Positions 10,530 through 19,227 of a stretch of 64,000 nt of DNA are shown piece after piece. Source of the stretch: Platanthera guangdongensis (lineage: Eukaryota; Streptophyta; Magnoliopsida; Asparagales; Orchidaceae); the NCBI GenBank assembly GCA_039583875.1, contig CM077162.1:68941259-69005258 (forward strand), written 5' to 3'. A program made the position numbers and the translations under genes. The stretch's first letter is position 1. Each line of letters opens with the position of its first letter. The notes below the pieces were generated by a model, which was not told where the DNA came from, searched no databases, and saw only the letters and a list, made by a program, of their open reading frames with translations.

Positions 10530-11590
10530 CCGTGCGAGAAGAGGCATCAGCGTGAAAAGAGACAGCGGCAAGAACAGGCCGCAGTGGCGAGAACAAGCCG
10601 CTTGGGAAGAGAACAAACTGCAACCTGAAGAAGGCGAAGCGGAGAAGAGGAGAAGCCGCACGCAATGAGACAAGGCGCAACGACTAGCAAGAGAAGAAGC
10701 CGCGCGAGAAGTCCGCACGGTCACAGTGATCACACCAGCGGAAAGGGAAGATGCCGCGACCCAGATGCGGAGATCGCAGCGGTTAAAGAACAATCCGCGG
10801 CGAGAAGAGAAGAGAAGTCGCGATGACGAAGAGAAGTCGTGGAGACTAGGTGAATACGCGGCGAACAGGGAGAAAAGTAGCGAGAGGGTAGAGAAGAAGG
10901 TCGCAGCGGAGAGAAGAAGTCGTCACGGGTTGACGAGGTCGCCACGAGTAGAAGAGGTTGCTGCGGGAGAGCACTCTTGCACGACAAGCCCGCGCGGTTA
11001 CACGAGAGGTCATAGTGGGTAGTCAAAGCGACAAGAGCAGCAGAGAGCAAGAGAGAGATAGGGAGGCCGCGACCCAAGTGCGGAGAAACAGACCGCACGA
11101 TCACAGTGAGCACACTAGCGGCCAAATAAGTAGAGACAAGAAAAGGTCGGCTCGAACAGAAATAGAGAGAGGTCGCAGCGGTGAGAGAGAGACCGCGCGG
11201 GAAGACAAGGAGAGCCAGCGAGAAGGAGAGGCCGTCCCGGGTTGACCAGGTCGTCGTGGGCTGAAGAAAAGGGAGAAGATCGCAAGCTTAAGAGGGGAAC
11301 CCGCAGCGAGAAGAGACTAAATCGTGCGGGTATAGAGGAGACCGCGCGGATAGGGAGGAAGAGGGAGTGGTCCCCACGTGCCAGAGAGAATCCTATAAAA
11401 AGGAGAGAGAGGAGAGGTGGAGGCCACATGAATGAAGGGGAAGAGAAGCGGGTAGGGAAAGCCTAGCCGCCAAGGCCGCGCCATGAGCGTGAAGAGGAGG
11501 TCGACCGGTTAGAAAACACAGACCGCGCCTAGCACAAGTAGAGGAAGACCGGACAGTTAGCAAAACGCTAGCCGCAAGGAGAGACTGATT
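10530..11590 (-). other. COP2 leader, purine-rich on plus strand, rich in CCGCG words
   Basis: About 1 kb between the primer binding site and the protease frame. The plus strand is strongly GA-rich with repeated GCCGCGCGG, GAGAAG and CCGCAGCG words. Long open frames on both strands are a by-product of this composition and have no recognisable domain. In an autonomous Copia, gag would be expected in this interval. Confidence 0.55.
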
Positions 11591-11591
11591 C

Positions 11592-11603
11592 CCTCTGATA
11601 CCA
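11592..11603 (-). promoter_or_regulatory. COP2 primer binding site
   Basis: The minus strand reads TGGTATCAGAGG, an initiator-Met tRNA type site, immediately downstream of the 5' LTR. Confidence 0.9.
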
Positions 11604-11991
11604 TTTAGAAAGGAATGGGCAAACTTTGCATATACTTCTTCATGTGTAAAATACAAGAGAGAATACAAATATATAGGAGAAGAGAAGGAGAACAATCCTA
11701 TACAAGAGATGTGAGACTAAGGCTGCATTTGGCGGGGCTTATCGCTGCTTATTTGCTCCGGTGAGGTTGGGACAAAAGCGTCATTGTATGTTTGGTATGA
11801 CAAATGTTACTACCGTTATCAAAAAAGAAACAAGTTTGGGGCATAAGATTTTGATATGACAATGACATTTTTGTCCAAACTCACCGGAACAAATAAGTCG
11901 CGATAAGCCGCGCCAAACGGAGCCTAAAGGAGAAGAAGGAAATGAGCTTATAATTTGGCCTTTACAACAATCTTTCCTATGTCATCTAACA
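11604..11991 (-). repeat. COP2 5' LTR, interrupted by a MITE
   Basis: Matches the 177-bp LTR at 6998-7174 on both sides of a 204-bp insertion at 11721-11924. It ends CTAACA at 11991, followed by the ATTAC duplication (11992-11996). Confidence 0.9.
11721..11924. mobile_element. Tourist-like (PIF/Harbinger) MITE inside the COP2 5' LTR
   Basis: A 204-bp element with terminal inverted repeats: left GGCTGCATTTGGCGGGGCTT, right complement GGCTCCGTTTGGCGCGGCTT. It is flanked by the trinucleotide TAA on both sides (11718-11720 and 11925-11927). The uninterrupted LTR at the other end of COP2 has a single TAA at this place, which confirms the insertion. The 3-bp TAA duplication and GG-ended repeats are typical of PIF/Harbinger MITEs. 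It has no coding capacity. Confidence 0.9.
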
Positions 11992-11996
11992 ATTAC

Positions 11997-12960
11997 ATCC
12001 TTTCAACTTATCCTTAAATATAAAGATAATTTCACATGTGGTACTAGATGAAATAAGAATCTAGTTGTTCCATAATAGCTGCTTAAAGAAATATGTTTTT
12101 CCATATTCAAGTTTCATCACCAAATTTTTTGCAATATTTTAATCATACTCTTGAATTTACTATATTTAATTTGCACATCCAATACCATTAGTCTGTATTA
12201 TGTTGTCAAACTTTCTCTTGATATGACTATGCAATTCTTATAAATCTTTCTATCCATTTTACGAGTCATAAAAGTTAATTTGTGACTTATTTAGTCTGCA
12301 CTTAAACGTAATTAAATGTTCTTTTCTCTTTATGAAAAACATATTTCTCACAATTAGCTCATAAGTTATGACAGTCTAAAAATAGTTCATCCGTTTTCAT
12401 TTCTTTTTCCATACGCAAATCCTCCATAAACATCTATATAATGTGTTTTCCTTCCATATATGTAAATTTAAGTCTCTTCCCATGAAAATTCTCCTGCTCT
12501 GTGGGATTTTTCTTACCAGATCATCTAAGTTTTTCCAAAATTGTACTTTAATAACTTCAATTAATTCTACTTATGACGCTTAAGCACTAACCATATTAAT
12601 AATTTTTTTTCTTGCAACCAATTTAAGAGCTATGATTTTATCACATTTTCTACTTATTCTTAAAACTTTATCGCTCAAAGTAGTATTCATAATAATACCT
12701 AGTTCATTGCTTATTTTACTTTTTTCATGTGTGTCACTATTTAAAACTTAAATTGTCTAGAAATATAGCTTTCTCACCCAACCATTTAGTCTCTTTCAGA
12801 CATAACATATTTATCCTTCTCATAATCATCGTATTCACTACTTCCATCACCTTTTTCGTTAGCATATTTATAATCCAACTTCCAAACCTAAGTCGATAAT
12901 AAATCCTACGATCTACTTTGATGCCTAATATGTGAGGGCTCTTGCATATTTAACATTACA
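11997..12960 (-). pseudogene. LINE1 part 1: RTE-type endonuclease region
   Basis: On the minus strand the AT-rich sequence encodes, through several frame breaks, the start of an RTE LINE protein. Recognisable words are NMLTKKVMEVVNTMIMRR, KETKWLGEKA, FWKNLDDLVRKIPQS, FMGRDLNLHIW and KRKEHLITFK. This is the apurinic-endonuclease-like domain that nicks target DNA. It continues at 6992 on the far side of COP2. The copy is old and heavily mutated. Confidence 0.75.
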
Positions 12961-13060
12961 CCCCAAGTCCATTTGGAGGTACAGCGGTCCATGCTATGAC
13001 GCTGCATTCAGACAATACGCTGAGTACTCTTGTATATTTAACATTACACTCTAAGTCCCG
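12935..13060 (+). repeat. Spaced direct repeat of about 32 bp
   Basis: CTCTTGCATATTTAACATTA near 12939 recurs as CTCTTGTATATTTAACATTA near 13027, both followed by an AAGTCC-containing stretch. Spacing is about 88 bp. Function unknown. Confidence 0.55.
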
Positions 13061-13095
13061 GAGTTATAGCAGTATATACTCTTGCCAAGACACTT

Positions 13096-13227
13096 GGGCT
13101 CCGTTTGGGGGGGACTTATTTTCAGCGGTCAAGCGGTTACGACCGCATGAACCGAACCTTAATTAAGGTTCGGTTCATGCGGTCGTAACCGCTTGACCGG
13201 TGAAAATAAGTCCCCCCAAACGGAACC
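13096..13227. mobile_element. Nearly perfectly palindromic MITE
   Basis: About 132 bp folding on itself around a centre at 13162/13163 (AACCTTAATTAAGGTT). The arms are about 65 bp with only a few mismatches, and the outer ends read GGCTCCGTTTGGGGGG and its complement. The end sequence resembles that of the MITE at 11721-11924, suggesting the same superfamily. The exact target duplication is ambiguous. Transcripts would form a long hairpin. Confidence 0.85.
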
Positions 13228-13260
13228 TTAATTAGGACCGTACTATCAAAATTTTATGTA

Positions 13261-13268
13261 GTAATAAT
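13261..13268. repeat. Target site duplication of hAT element, left copy (GTAATAAT)
   Basis: GTAATAAT here and at 14455-14462 are identical and immediately flank the inverted-repeat ends. Eight bases is the hAT duplication length. Confidence 0.9.
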
Positions 13269-13538
13269 TAGGATGGTAACGGTTCGATTTGGTTCAGCTT
13301 CTAAGCAAAATCACAAACCAAACTATCCCCGTGGTTTTAAAAATTTGAACCAAACTGAACCGTGAAAACTATTATAACCAAAAAATATAAACCGAATGGT
13401 TTGATTTGGTTCGGTTCAATTTTGGTGGTTTAAAAAAATATGAATGCATTATTTTAGAGAAAATTTAAAAAAAATATAACATGCATGATGTTCAAAGAAG
13501 CAATGTTTGACTCCAATTAATAACTTAATGCAATACTG

Positions 13539-13727
13539 TGCGGGACAGGAGTTGATTGGCATCACCACCAAGGGGCCTACCTGGAGTCAGCACCAGGCGG
13601 CTTTATCAGGCCCGCGGGCCGTACACCCCACCAGCTCTTGGCATCACCACCATGCGGCAGGGTGAGGCCGGGGCTCGTCCCCAGACCTCCTAGATAAAGG
13701 CCTTCACCAGCGCTCTCATCACCAATG
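13539..13727 (-). mobile_element. tRNA-derived SINE-like unit, inverted copy
   Basis: A GC-rich unit in reverse orientation. On the minus strand it carries a tRNA-like head, GATGAGAGCGCTGGTGAAGG, then a B-box-like stretch in a degenerate form near 13660-13690, and a body ending at CCCGCAC. It is more diverged than the two direct copies that follow and forms a 23-bp perfect hairpin with the head of copy 2. Confidence 0.65.
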
Positions 13728-13948
13728 AGCCGCGGATCAGTTGGTGATGAGAGCGCTGGTGAAGGCCTCTTATTAGGAGGTTGGGGATCGAGCCCCGGCC
13801 TCAACAACCTGCCGCATGGTGGTGATGCCATGGCGGAAGCTGGTTGGGGTGTACGGCCCGCGGGCCTGAAAAGCCGCCTGGTGCTGATCCAGGTGGGCCC
13901 CTTGGTGGTATGCCAGGTGGCGGGCAGGTGGACTCCTGTCCCGCATCA
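13728..13948 (+). mobile_element. tRNA-derived SINE-like unit, direct copy 1
   Basis: About 220 bp. The head resembles a tRNA: CGGATCAGTTGG fits the A box at 10 of 12 positions, and GATCGAGCC near 13786-13796 fits the B box GWTCRANNC perfectly. A GC-rich body follows, ending TGTCCCGCATCAT and AAAA. No long poly(A) tail is visible. RNA polymerase III would be the expected transcriber if the boxes still work. Confidence 0.7.
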
Positions 13949-13956
13949 TAAAAGTC

Positions 13957-14175
13957 AGATCAGTTGGTGAGAAGCGCTGGTGAAGGCCTCTTATCTAGGA
14001 GGTTGGGGATCGAGCCCCGGCCTCAACAACCTGCCGCATGGTGGTGATGCCATGGCGGAGAGCTGGTTGGGGTGTACGGCCCGCGGGCCTGATAAAGCCG
14101 CCTGGTGCTGACTCCAGGTGGGCCCCTTGGTGGTGATGCCAAGGTGGCGGGCAGGTGGACTCCTGTCCCGCATCA
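13957..14175 (+). mobile_element. tRNA-derived SINE-like unit, direct copy 2
   Basis: Almost identical to the preceding unit over its full length, including the GATCGAGCC B box (near 14009) and the CTGTCCCGCATC end. It differs by a few small indels, for example TTGGTGAGAAGCG in place of TTGGTGATGAGAGCG. The tandem arrangement suggests local duplication or repeated insertion at the same place. Confidence 0.7.
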
Positions 14176-14462
14176 ATACAAATTAAGTTTTTATTAAACT
14201 TTCATCGTGTCAAACGTGACACCCAGATAAATAAAATATATTATAATACTAAATTACTAATGTTAATGTAAGTGCTAATACAGTTCGATTTGGTTCGACT
14301 CAGTTGGATTTAACATTCAAAACCATGAACCGAACAAAACCACATGGTTTTTCAAAAATTAGTTTTATGACCGCACCTCATCCTACTAAAACCGAACCGA
14401 ACCATGCGGTTCGGTTTGGTTAGGCGGTTCAGTTGATTTCGACTTACAACCCTAGTAATAAT

Positions 14463-14590
14463 GGTAGGGAGTATATTAACTCCCCCACTAAACACTACCT
14501 TGTCGATCATGCATTCACTCTCCTTCTCAGAACTAAATAGCTGAGCGGAAAAACCGTCGCCTCTTATAAATTGCTCGGTGTTTACTATTC
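14463..14590. other. Short spacer between hAT element and COP3
   Basis: No gene or repeat recognised. COP3 coding similarity starts at about 14594. Confidence 0.4.
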
Positions 14591-14593
14591 ATT

Positions 14594-15320
14594 ATGAGCC
14601 TTCCTAAATCGTATTGGGGTGGGGTCGTTTTCACATGTCTATCTTATCAACTGAATTCCCTCTCAGGGCTTGGGTCACAAACCCCCTCTTATTGCCTTAG
14701 TGGTAACCCCAACTACTCCCCAACCAAAAGTATATGGTTGTGTGTGATTTGCTCACATACATTCCTTGATCTAGTCTAAATTTATCACTCTGTGCTCTCA
14801 AGCATGTGTTGGTTACTTTCCTACTCAAAAAGGGTATAATTTTATCACACTCCTATAAAGAGGTTCTGCACAATGGATATTACCTTTCGTGAATCTGAGC
14901 CTAATCTCACTTCAACAGGAGTCTACACATACATAAGAAGTGAGCTATTCTACCCTTGCTGATTCCACCATAATACTCTATTCCTCCACAAACTCGGACT
15001 CATAACAAAACTCCCAATCCAGGGAAGCTTCCTCATAAAGAACAAGAATTACATGTGTACATTAGACAGTGTAAAGGTCCAAACATACAGACTCATCTCA
15101 TGCTTCAAGTGCCAAATACGCCACCAAATTCCTCCGATCTTCTCACTTCCCTCAATAAAGGCATCAAATTTTGCACTCAACACTCATTATCCCATTATGT
15201 TGCATAGAGCCTCTGCATCTTCTCTTATATCTATTTTAATTCCATCCTCATGGTCGGAGGCTCTTGGGTATCAAAAGTGGAAAGAGACAATGATTGAGGA
15301 ACTATTTTCTTTGAAAAAAA
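14594..15320 (+). pseudogene. COP3 integrase C-terminus and linker remnant
   Basis: Segments in several frames match the integrase tail: SLPKSYWGG, a VGYFPTQKGYN-like stretch near 14807-14840, MDITFRESEP near 14874, then the linker before RT with SYQKWKETMIEELFSLKKNH-like sequence near 15265-15325. Stops and frameshifts throughout. Confidence 0.65.
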
Positions 15321-15599
15321 ATCATGCATGAGGATTTAAGATACCTCTCACATGGAAAGAAGACCATTAGTTGCAAGTTGATCATGAAGTGGAAGGCATG
15401 GTGGAACATTTTTTGTGATCGATTATCAAGAAACTTTTGCTCATGTAACAAAAATAAATTCTATAAGAGTCTTGTTATCTTATGTTGGGTGCAAGGGATG
15501 AGATCTTACCCAATTGAATATGAAGAATGCATTAATTCATGAAAACTTAGAAGAAGATGTATATATGTCTATCCCCTGGTTTTTCTCCTCAGTTCTGAA

Positions 15600-16440
15600 G
15601 GGAAAGTGTGCAAACATAATGTTGTCCACGATTTGAAGCAATCTATGAGAGCTTGGTTGGGCCGTTTTCATAACGTCATGATCTCTTTTGGATACAGAAA
15701 AAGTCATGTCGATCATACTTTGCTTATCAAACAGAGGGACATGCATAGTTGTCAAGGCGCGCGCTTAGGCGAGCCTGAGGCGCCGGGCGCACCAGGCGCA
15801 GCCCGCCGCGCCTCAGCACAGCTGAGGCGGGCGATGTGCCCCAGGCGCACCTCAGGCGCGCCCAGGCGCGCGCCTTACAGGCTCCCAGGCGCGCCAAACG
15901 GGCCTTTCAAGCTATTTTTTTGCTATTTTTTTTTAAAAAAAATTTATATGGGCAAAAGCATGATCTTAGACGCACCTGAGGCACCCCCTAGGAGCACTTA
16001 GGCGCCCAATTCGCTGAGCGAATTGGGCGCCCAATTCGCTCAATTTCAGCGAATTGGGCGCCCAATTCGGCGCCCAATTCGCTCAATTTCCTTTTTCCCC
16101 CAATTTTGCGCCTCGCATGCCTCAGGCGTGCGCCTGCGCCTAGGCTCCAGGGGCCCTTTGCGCCTCGGTGCGCCTTGCGCCTTTGATAACTTAGGGGACA
16201 TGTTAACTGCTCTCATCCTCTATGTTGATGACATTGCCATAACATGCACTGATGTGGAAGAAGCAAAAATTTAAACGGAGAATCAAGCAAAGGAGTTTGA
16301 AGTAAAAGATCTAGGAAAAGTTTTTTCCAGGGATTGAAGTTGTTAGATCTAAACATGGTATTTTCATCTCTTACAAGAAATATATCCTTGAATTACTAGA
16401 ATAATACGAATGTGTAGACTTGTTGATACTCCAATGCAGG
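15600..16440 (+). pseudogene. COP3 reverse transcriptase remnant split by a MITE
   Basis: DLKQSMRAWLGRFHNVMISF (near 15630) and YRKSHVDHTLLIKQRDM run up to the MITE boundary at 15743. The catalytic region resumes as LILYVDDIAITC (near 16210-16250), followed by KDLGKVFPGIEVVRS-like residues. The YVDD box itself is intact, but frameshifts on both sides inactivate the domain. Confidence 0.8.
15744..16194. mobile_element. GC-rich hAT-type MITE inside COP3 RT
   Basis: 451 bp flanked by an 8-bp duplication GGGACATG (15736-15743 and 16195-16202). Terminal inverted repeats are CATAGTTGTCAAGGCGC and CTAAGTTATCAAAGGCGC (complement of the right end). The interior is very GC-rich in GCGCC/GGCGC words with several inverted copies of GCGCCCAATTCGCT around 16005-16085, so it can fold into multiple stems. 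No transposase. The 8-bp duplication places it with hAT elements. Confidence 0.85.
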
Positions 16441-16498
16441 CTAACCATAGTTTTGGAAGGGGTGATGGGAAGATATTATTGGTTACCAACGTCTTGTC

Positions 16499-16517
16499 GG
16501 GGGGGGGGGGGGGGGGG
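16499..16517 (+). repeat. Run of 19 G
   Basis: An uninterrupted run of 19 guanines in the COP3 RT to RNase H interval. The length of such a run is prone to sequencing or assembly error, and it breaks the reading frame. Confidence 0.8.
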
Positions 16518-16539
16518 TTATTTACGCAGCCCATGTCCG

Positions 16540-17150
16540 CCTTGACATAGTGTATGTTGTGGGAGTCATCTAGTATATGCATTCCCCAAGGACAAGGCAT
16601 CTTGATGTTGTCATAGAATCCTAAGGTATATGAAGACCTCACCTGGAAGAGGCATCCTCTTTATTCCTCGTCCTGAGTTGAAAATTGAAATTTATATTGA
16701 TGTGGATTAAGCTGAATCTGTTGAAGACAAACGATGTACATCTGGGTATTCTCGTTCATTGGTGGAAACCTGGTTACTTGGAGAAGCAAAAACAACAACT
16801 CATTGTCTCATTGTCTAGTGCAGAAGCCAAATTTAGAGCTATGACATAGAGCACACGCGAGGCGTTGTACTTACGCTCCCTCATGTGTGATCTGTAACTA
16901 AGCAAGACTAGTCTCATCAAGTTGTATTGTGATAACAAAGTTGTTATCAATAATGCCCACAATCTCATTCAGCATGATCACACAACATATTGAGGTGAAC
17001 AAAAAATTCATCAAAGAAAATATTGAGAAAAAGATTATTTATAATTCATTTGTTCCTTCAGAGGGAATTAGCTAATATTCTTACTAAGAGTGTGAGGGCA
17101 AATATTTTTGTAGTTTTATTGATAAGCTGGGTATGAGAAATATAGCATGC
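16540..17150 (+). pseudogene. COP3 RNase H remnant
   Basis: Degenerate Copia RNase H on the plus strand: VVGVI-YMHSPRTRHLDVV-like words near 16555-16620, DKRCTSGYS near 16735, then CDNKVVINNAHN-like and HDHTTYIEVNKKFIKENI-like words near 16935-17030. The frame is interrupted by many stops. Confidence 0.7.
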
Positions 17151-17165
17151 CCAACTTGAGGGGGG

Positions 17166-17275
17166 TATTAGAAATAGTATTAACTGACTCCAATTTTGCA
17201 TTAATTGTATTACTCCTTTATATATAGGAGGCGTCTTCGCATTATTAATCAATTGAGATTTTATTTCTCTCAACA
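17166..17275 (+). repeat. COP3 3' LTR
   Basis: About 110 bp from TATTAG after the polypurine tract to CTCAACA. It contains TATATATAGG near 17219. The normal TGTTAG start is mutated to TATTAG. The 5' LTR is absent. Confidence 0.6.
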
Positions 17276-17582
17276 AAAAGGAAAGAACCTGGGGCATGCA
17301 ATGAATGTTCCATATGCATTTGTTTTCCCCCATTCTAAACAGAAAACAATTAAACAATGTCATGCGTAAATTATCAAGAGAAGAAACACTAACTTTTACC
17401 TATGAAAGAAATTACAACAAAAATTGATGTTTGTTAAAGCAAGTCTAGAGATAAATTGACTTCCAGGTAAAATATGAATTTCAAAGACCAAAAGTATAAT
17501 AAAAAGATTTATAGCGTACGTCCCCAATTGCTTTTTTAGAATGCATGCTCTTGAAAGCACTGAATGCAAAAATAAAAACAAC
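17276..17582 (-). other. Intron sequence downstream of glyoxalase exon
   Basis: AT-rich sequence following the exon on the minus strand, beginning with donor GT (complement of 17581-17582). No further glyoxalase exon is visible here or further left in this window. Confidence 0.55.
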
Positions 17583-17683
17583 CTGGTCTGGGCTTCCTTC
17601 AAAGAGTTTGCCACAAGACAAGCTAAACAAGGTGTCACCAGTAAATAACGCACCACATCCTGGAAAGTAAAAGCTCACATGAC
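17583..17683 (-). CDS. GLX2: Glyoxalase II (hydroxyacylglutathione hydrolase), downstream exon
   Basis: A 101-bp minus-strand exon bounded by acceptor AG (complement of 17684-17685) and donor GT (complement of 17581-17582). It encodes [20 protein letters not shown] followed by [13 protein letters not shown], characteristic of plant glyoxalase II, a metallo-beta-lactamase-fold enzyme that hydrolyses S-D-lactoylglutathione to D-lactate and glutathione. The aspartate in FTGDTLF is the family's metal-bridging residue. Its first two bases complete the glycine codon started by the exon at 42207-42330, and it ends on a full codon. No stop or frameshift is present, so purifying selection is likely. 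Later exons are not visible and are probably off the left edge. Confidence 0.88.
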
Positions 17684-18674
17684 CTGCTCAAAATATGCAA
17701 AACTGATCAAACAATGATTTGAGGATTTATGAAAAAAAATATCTATAAGTAGCAATCTAGGTCCTTTGCTCAAGGAAACTGAAATATACGAAATACAATC
17801 ATTAGATGACTTCCACTATGCAACCATGAATAGGGAGGGAAGAAGATCCAAAAAAAGGGTTTATATAAGGAAAAAGATTTGAAGTTTCTTTTCAGAGAAA
17901 ATTTTGAAAGCATTGAAAAGGTTGGTAAAGCTAATAAATGCACTCTAAGGAATGACAAAAAACAATGAGGAACATAATAGTAATAAGAAAAACAAAAATT
18001 TATCGAGAGAATAGTAAATTAAGGCACCGTGACTTAATGGCTCCAAAGAGAATTTTGAAGGCAAAATCCTTCTCTAAAGTCTATGTTAATTGTGACTTCT
18101 TAAGAAATTTTATGCATCTCAAAGGACTGTTGAAACTTGAAGTTGAGAATCAGATTTCACAGATCTTGCTGGTTGAGTTTCATTTGATCTCTCAAAATGT
18201 CAATTAACCTTGAGTAGATTTGCTCGACAAAGTTGTGTTTTAAGAACCTATGGAAACATGAAGGACTAGCTTATGATCCCTGCATCTTACTATTCACATG
18301 CCTGAACTTCTGAGTCTTTATACGCATCTATGGATACTGGAACTCCGGTAGAATAGGTATAGCAAGAATATTTAATATACTTAACTCAAAAGCAGCTGCT
18401 TAGGTCAAATAAGGTCAGCTGACCTTCTATTAACATGATTCACATAGAATCCAGATGAAATAGAAATGAAAACCTAATTCTGAAAATTCCATTCGGGGGA
18501 AGAGCATAGACTATATATAGTCTGCATCTTTTGTCAATTGGGACAGCAGCACTTCCTCAAGTCCTATTATAAGTTTTGGGTGGAAAGTAAACCGAGACCC
18601 ACTTGGTGTTGTACGAATACTGTATCTGTATGCCACAAAATGGGTATCACATATGCTAGGCTAATTAATTTTCA
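17684..18674. other. Intronic sequence, no element recognised
   Basis: AT-rich, no coding similarity, no repeat ends that I could define. Ordinary intron-like sequence of the glyoxalase gene. Confidence 0.5.
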
Positions 18675-18765
18675 TTGACAGGATATTATTAGGAAGGGGA
18701 GCCTTGGCGCACCGGTTAAGGTGTCGCCGTGTGACCTTGAGGTCACGGGTTCGACTCCTGGAAGC

Positions 18766-18982
18766 GAAAACTTTTTCCGTACGGGTAGCGTTTCTAGCTT
18801 TGAGAGTGAGTAGCCTGCTCGCCGTTGGATGACCGATCTAACCATCAGCAATAAAGGCGAGAAAAACATTTAAAAAAAGGTGAGTAAACACTTTGATCGA
18901 ACGGCGAACAGGATTGATCCAACGGCGAGCAGGCTAATCTCGTTCCTTCCTCCGGGAACGCTACCCTTAGCCAAAAATTATT
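18766..18982. mobile_element. Mutator-like MITE inside the SINE
   Basis: 217 bp flanked by a 10-bp duplication TCCTGGAAGC (18756-18765 and 18983-18992). The ends share the inverted word GGGTAGCGTT beside a T-rich tract. The interior also has inverted CTGCTCGCCGTTGGAT-like words on both sides. A 9-11 bp duplication suggests Mutator superfamily. It is non-coding. Confidence 0.8.
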
Positions 18983-19061
18983 TCCTGGAAGCACCGTCTT
19001 GCAAAAATGTAGAGTAAGGTTTGCCTACATTTCACCCTTGTGGTGGGACCCTTACCCTCGC

Positions 19062-19227
19062 TGCAGATGCTTTGTTGCCTGACATTACTACATCTGAAAA
19101 CATTTGCAATGAGTTGAAATTAAGACAACAATGCTCACATATGAGAAAAATAGGGCATGCAGGTCTAGGCCCAACCTGTCATAGTCAACTAATACGAAGA
19201 CCTGGCATTTCGCATGCAACTCATGGG
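19062..19227. mobile_element. 166-bp insertion in the SINE body
   Basis: Bounded by CTCGC on both sides (19057-19061 and 19228-19232). Removing it restores the expected SINE sequence. It has no inverted ends that I can see. A stretch of about 75 bp inside it (about 19122-19193) recurs at 19384-19458. Confidence 0.55.

Larger units (their letters stand above)
6998..11991 (-). mobile_element. COP2: complete-length Ty1/Copia element, inactive, inserted in LINE1
   Basis: A 4994-bp minus-strand Copia element bounded by TG and CA and by the 5-bp duplication ATTAC. LTRs lie at 6998-7174 (3' LTR in element sense) and about 11604-11991 (5' LTR, enlarged by a nested MITE). The primer binding site complement is at 11592-11603. 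Order on the minus strand is leader, short gag-like or protease frame, integrase, reverse transcriptase, RNase H. A normal-length gag between leader and protease is not visible. Coding frames are broken and the RT box is altered, so the copy is non-autonomous. It is related to COP1. Confidence 0.93.
13269..14454. mobile_element. Non-autonomous hAT-type element
   Basis: 1186 bp with ends TAGGATGGTAACGGTTCG (left) and TAGGGTTGTAAGTCGAAA (complement of the right end), flanked by a perfect 8-bp duplication GTAATAAT. The inner flanks are AT-rich with many AACCGAACC/GGTTCGGTT words, as in many plant hAT MITEs. No transposase is encoded. About 640 bp of the middle is a later insertion of three tRNA-derived SINE copies, so the original hAT element was about 550 bp. 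Confidence 0.88.
14560..17275 (+). mobile_element. COP3: 5'-truncated Ty1/Copia element
   Basis: Plus-strand Copia remnant that starts inside integrase (SLPKSYWGGVVFTCLSYQLN at 14594) and runs through the linker, RT and RNase H to a polypurine tract (CTTGAGGGGGG, near 17154-17165) and a short 3' LTR. LTR, leader, gag and protease at the 5' side are absent. All frames are broken. A 451-bp hAT MITE interrupts the RT just before the catalytic box. Confidence 0.85.

Noticed and set aside
10377..11429. Long open frames on both strands in the COP2 leader
   Set aside because: GA-rich composition with few stops; no conserved residues and no gag pattern.
13728..14175. Functional tRNA genes
   Set aside because: A- and B-box-like words are present, but the cloverleaf cannot be completed and a long non-tRNA body follows; SINE-like units fit better.
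18696..18765. tRNA gene at the start of the Au-like SINE
   Set aside because: The head is followed by an Au SINE body and a 14-bp target duplication.
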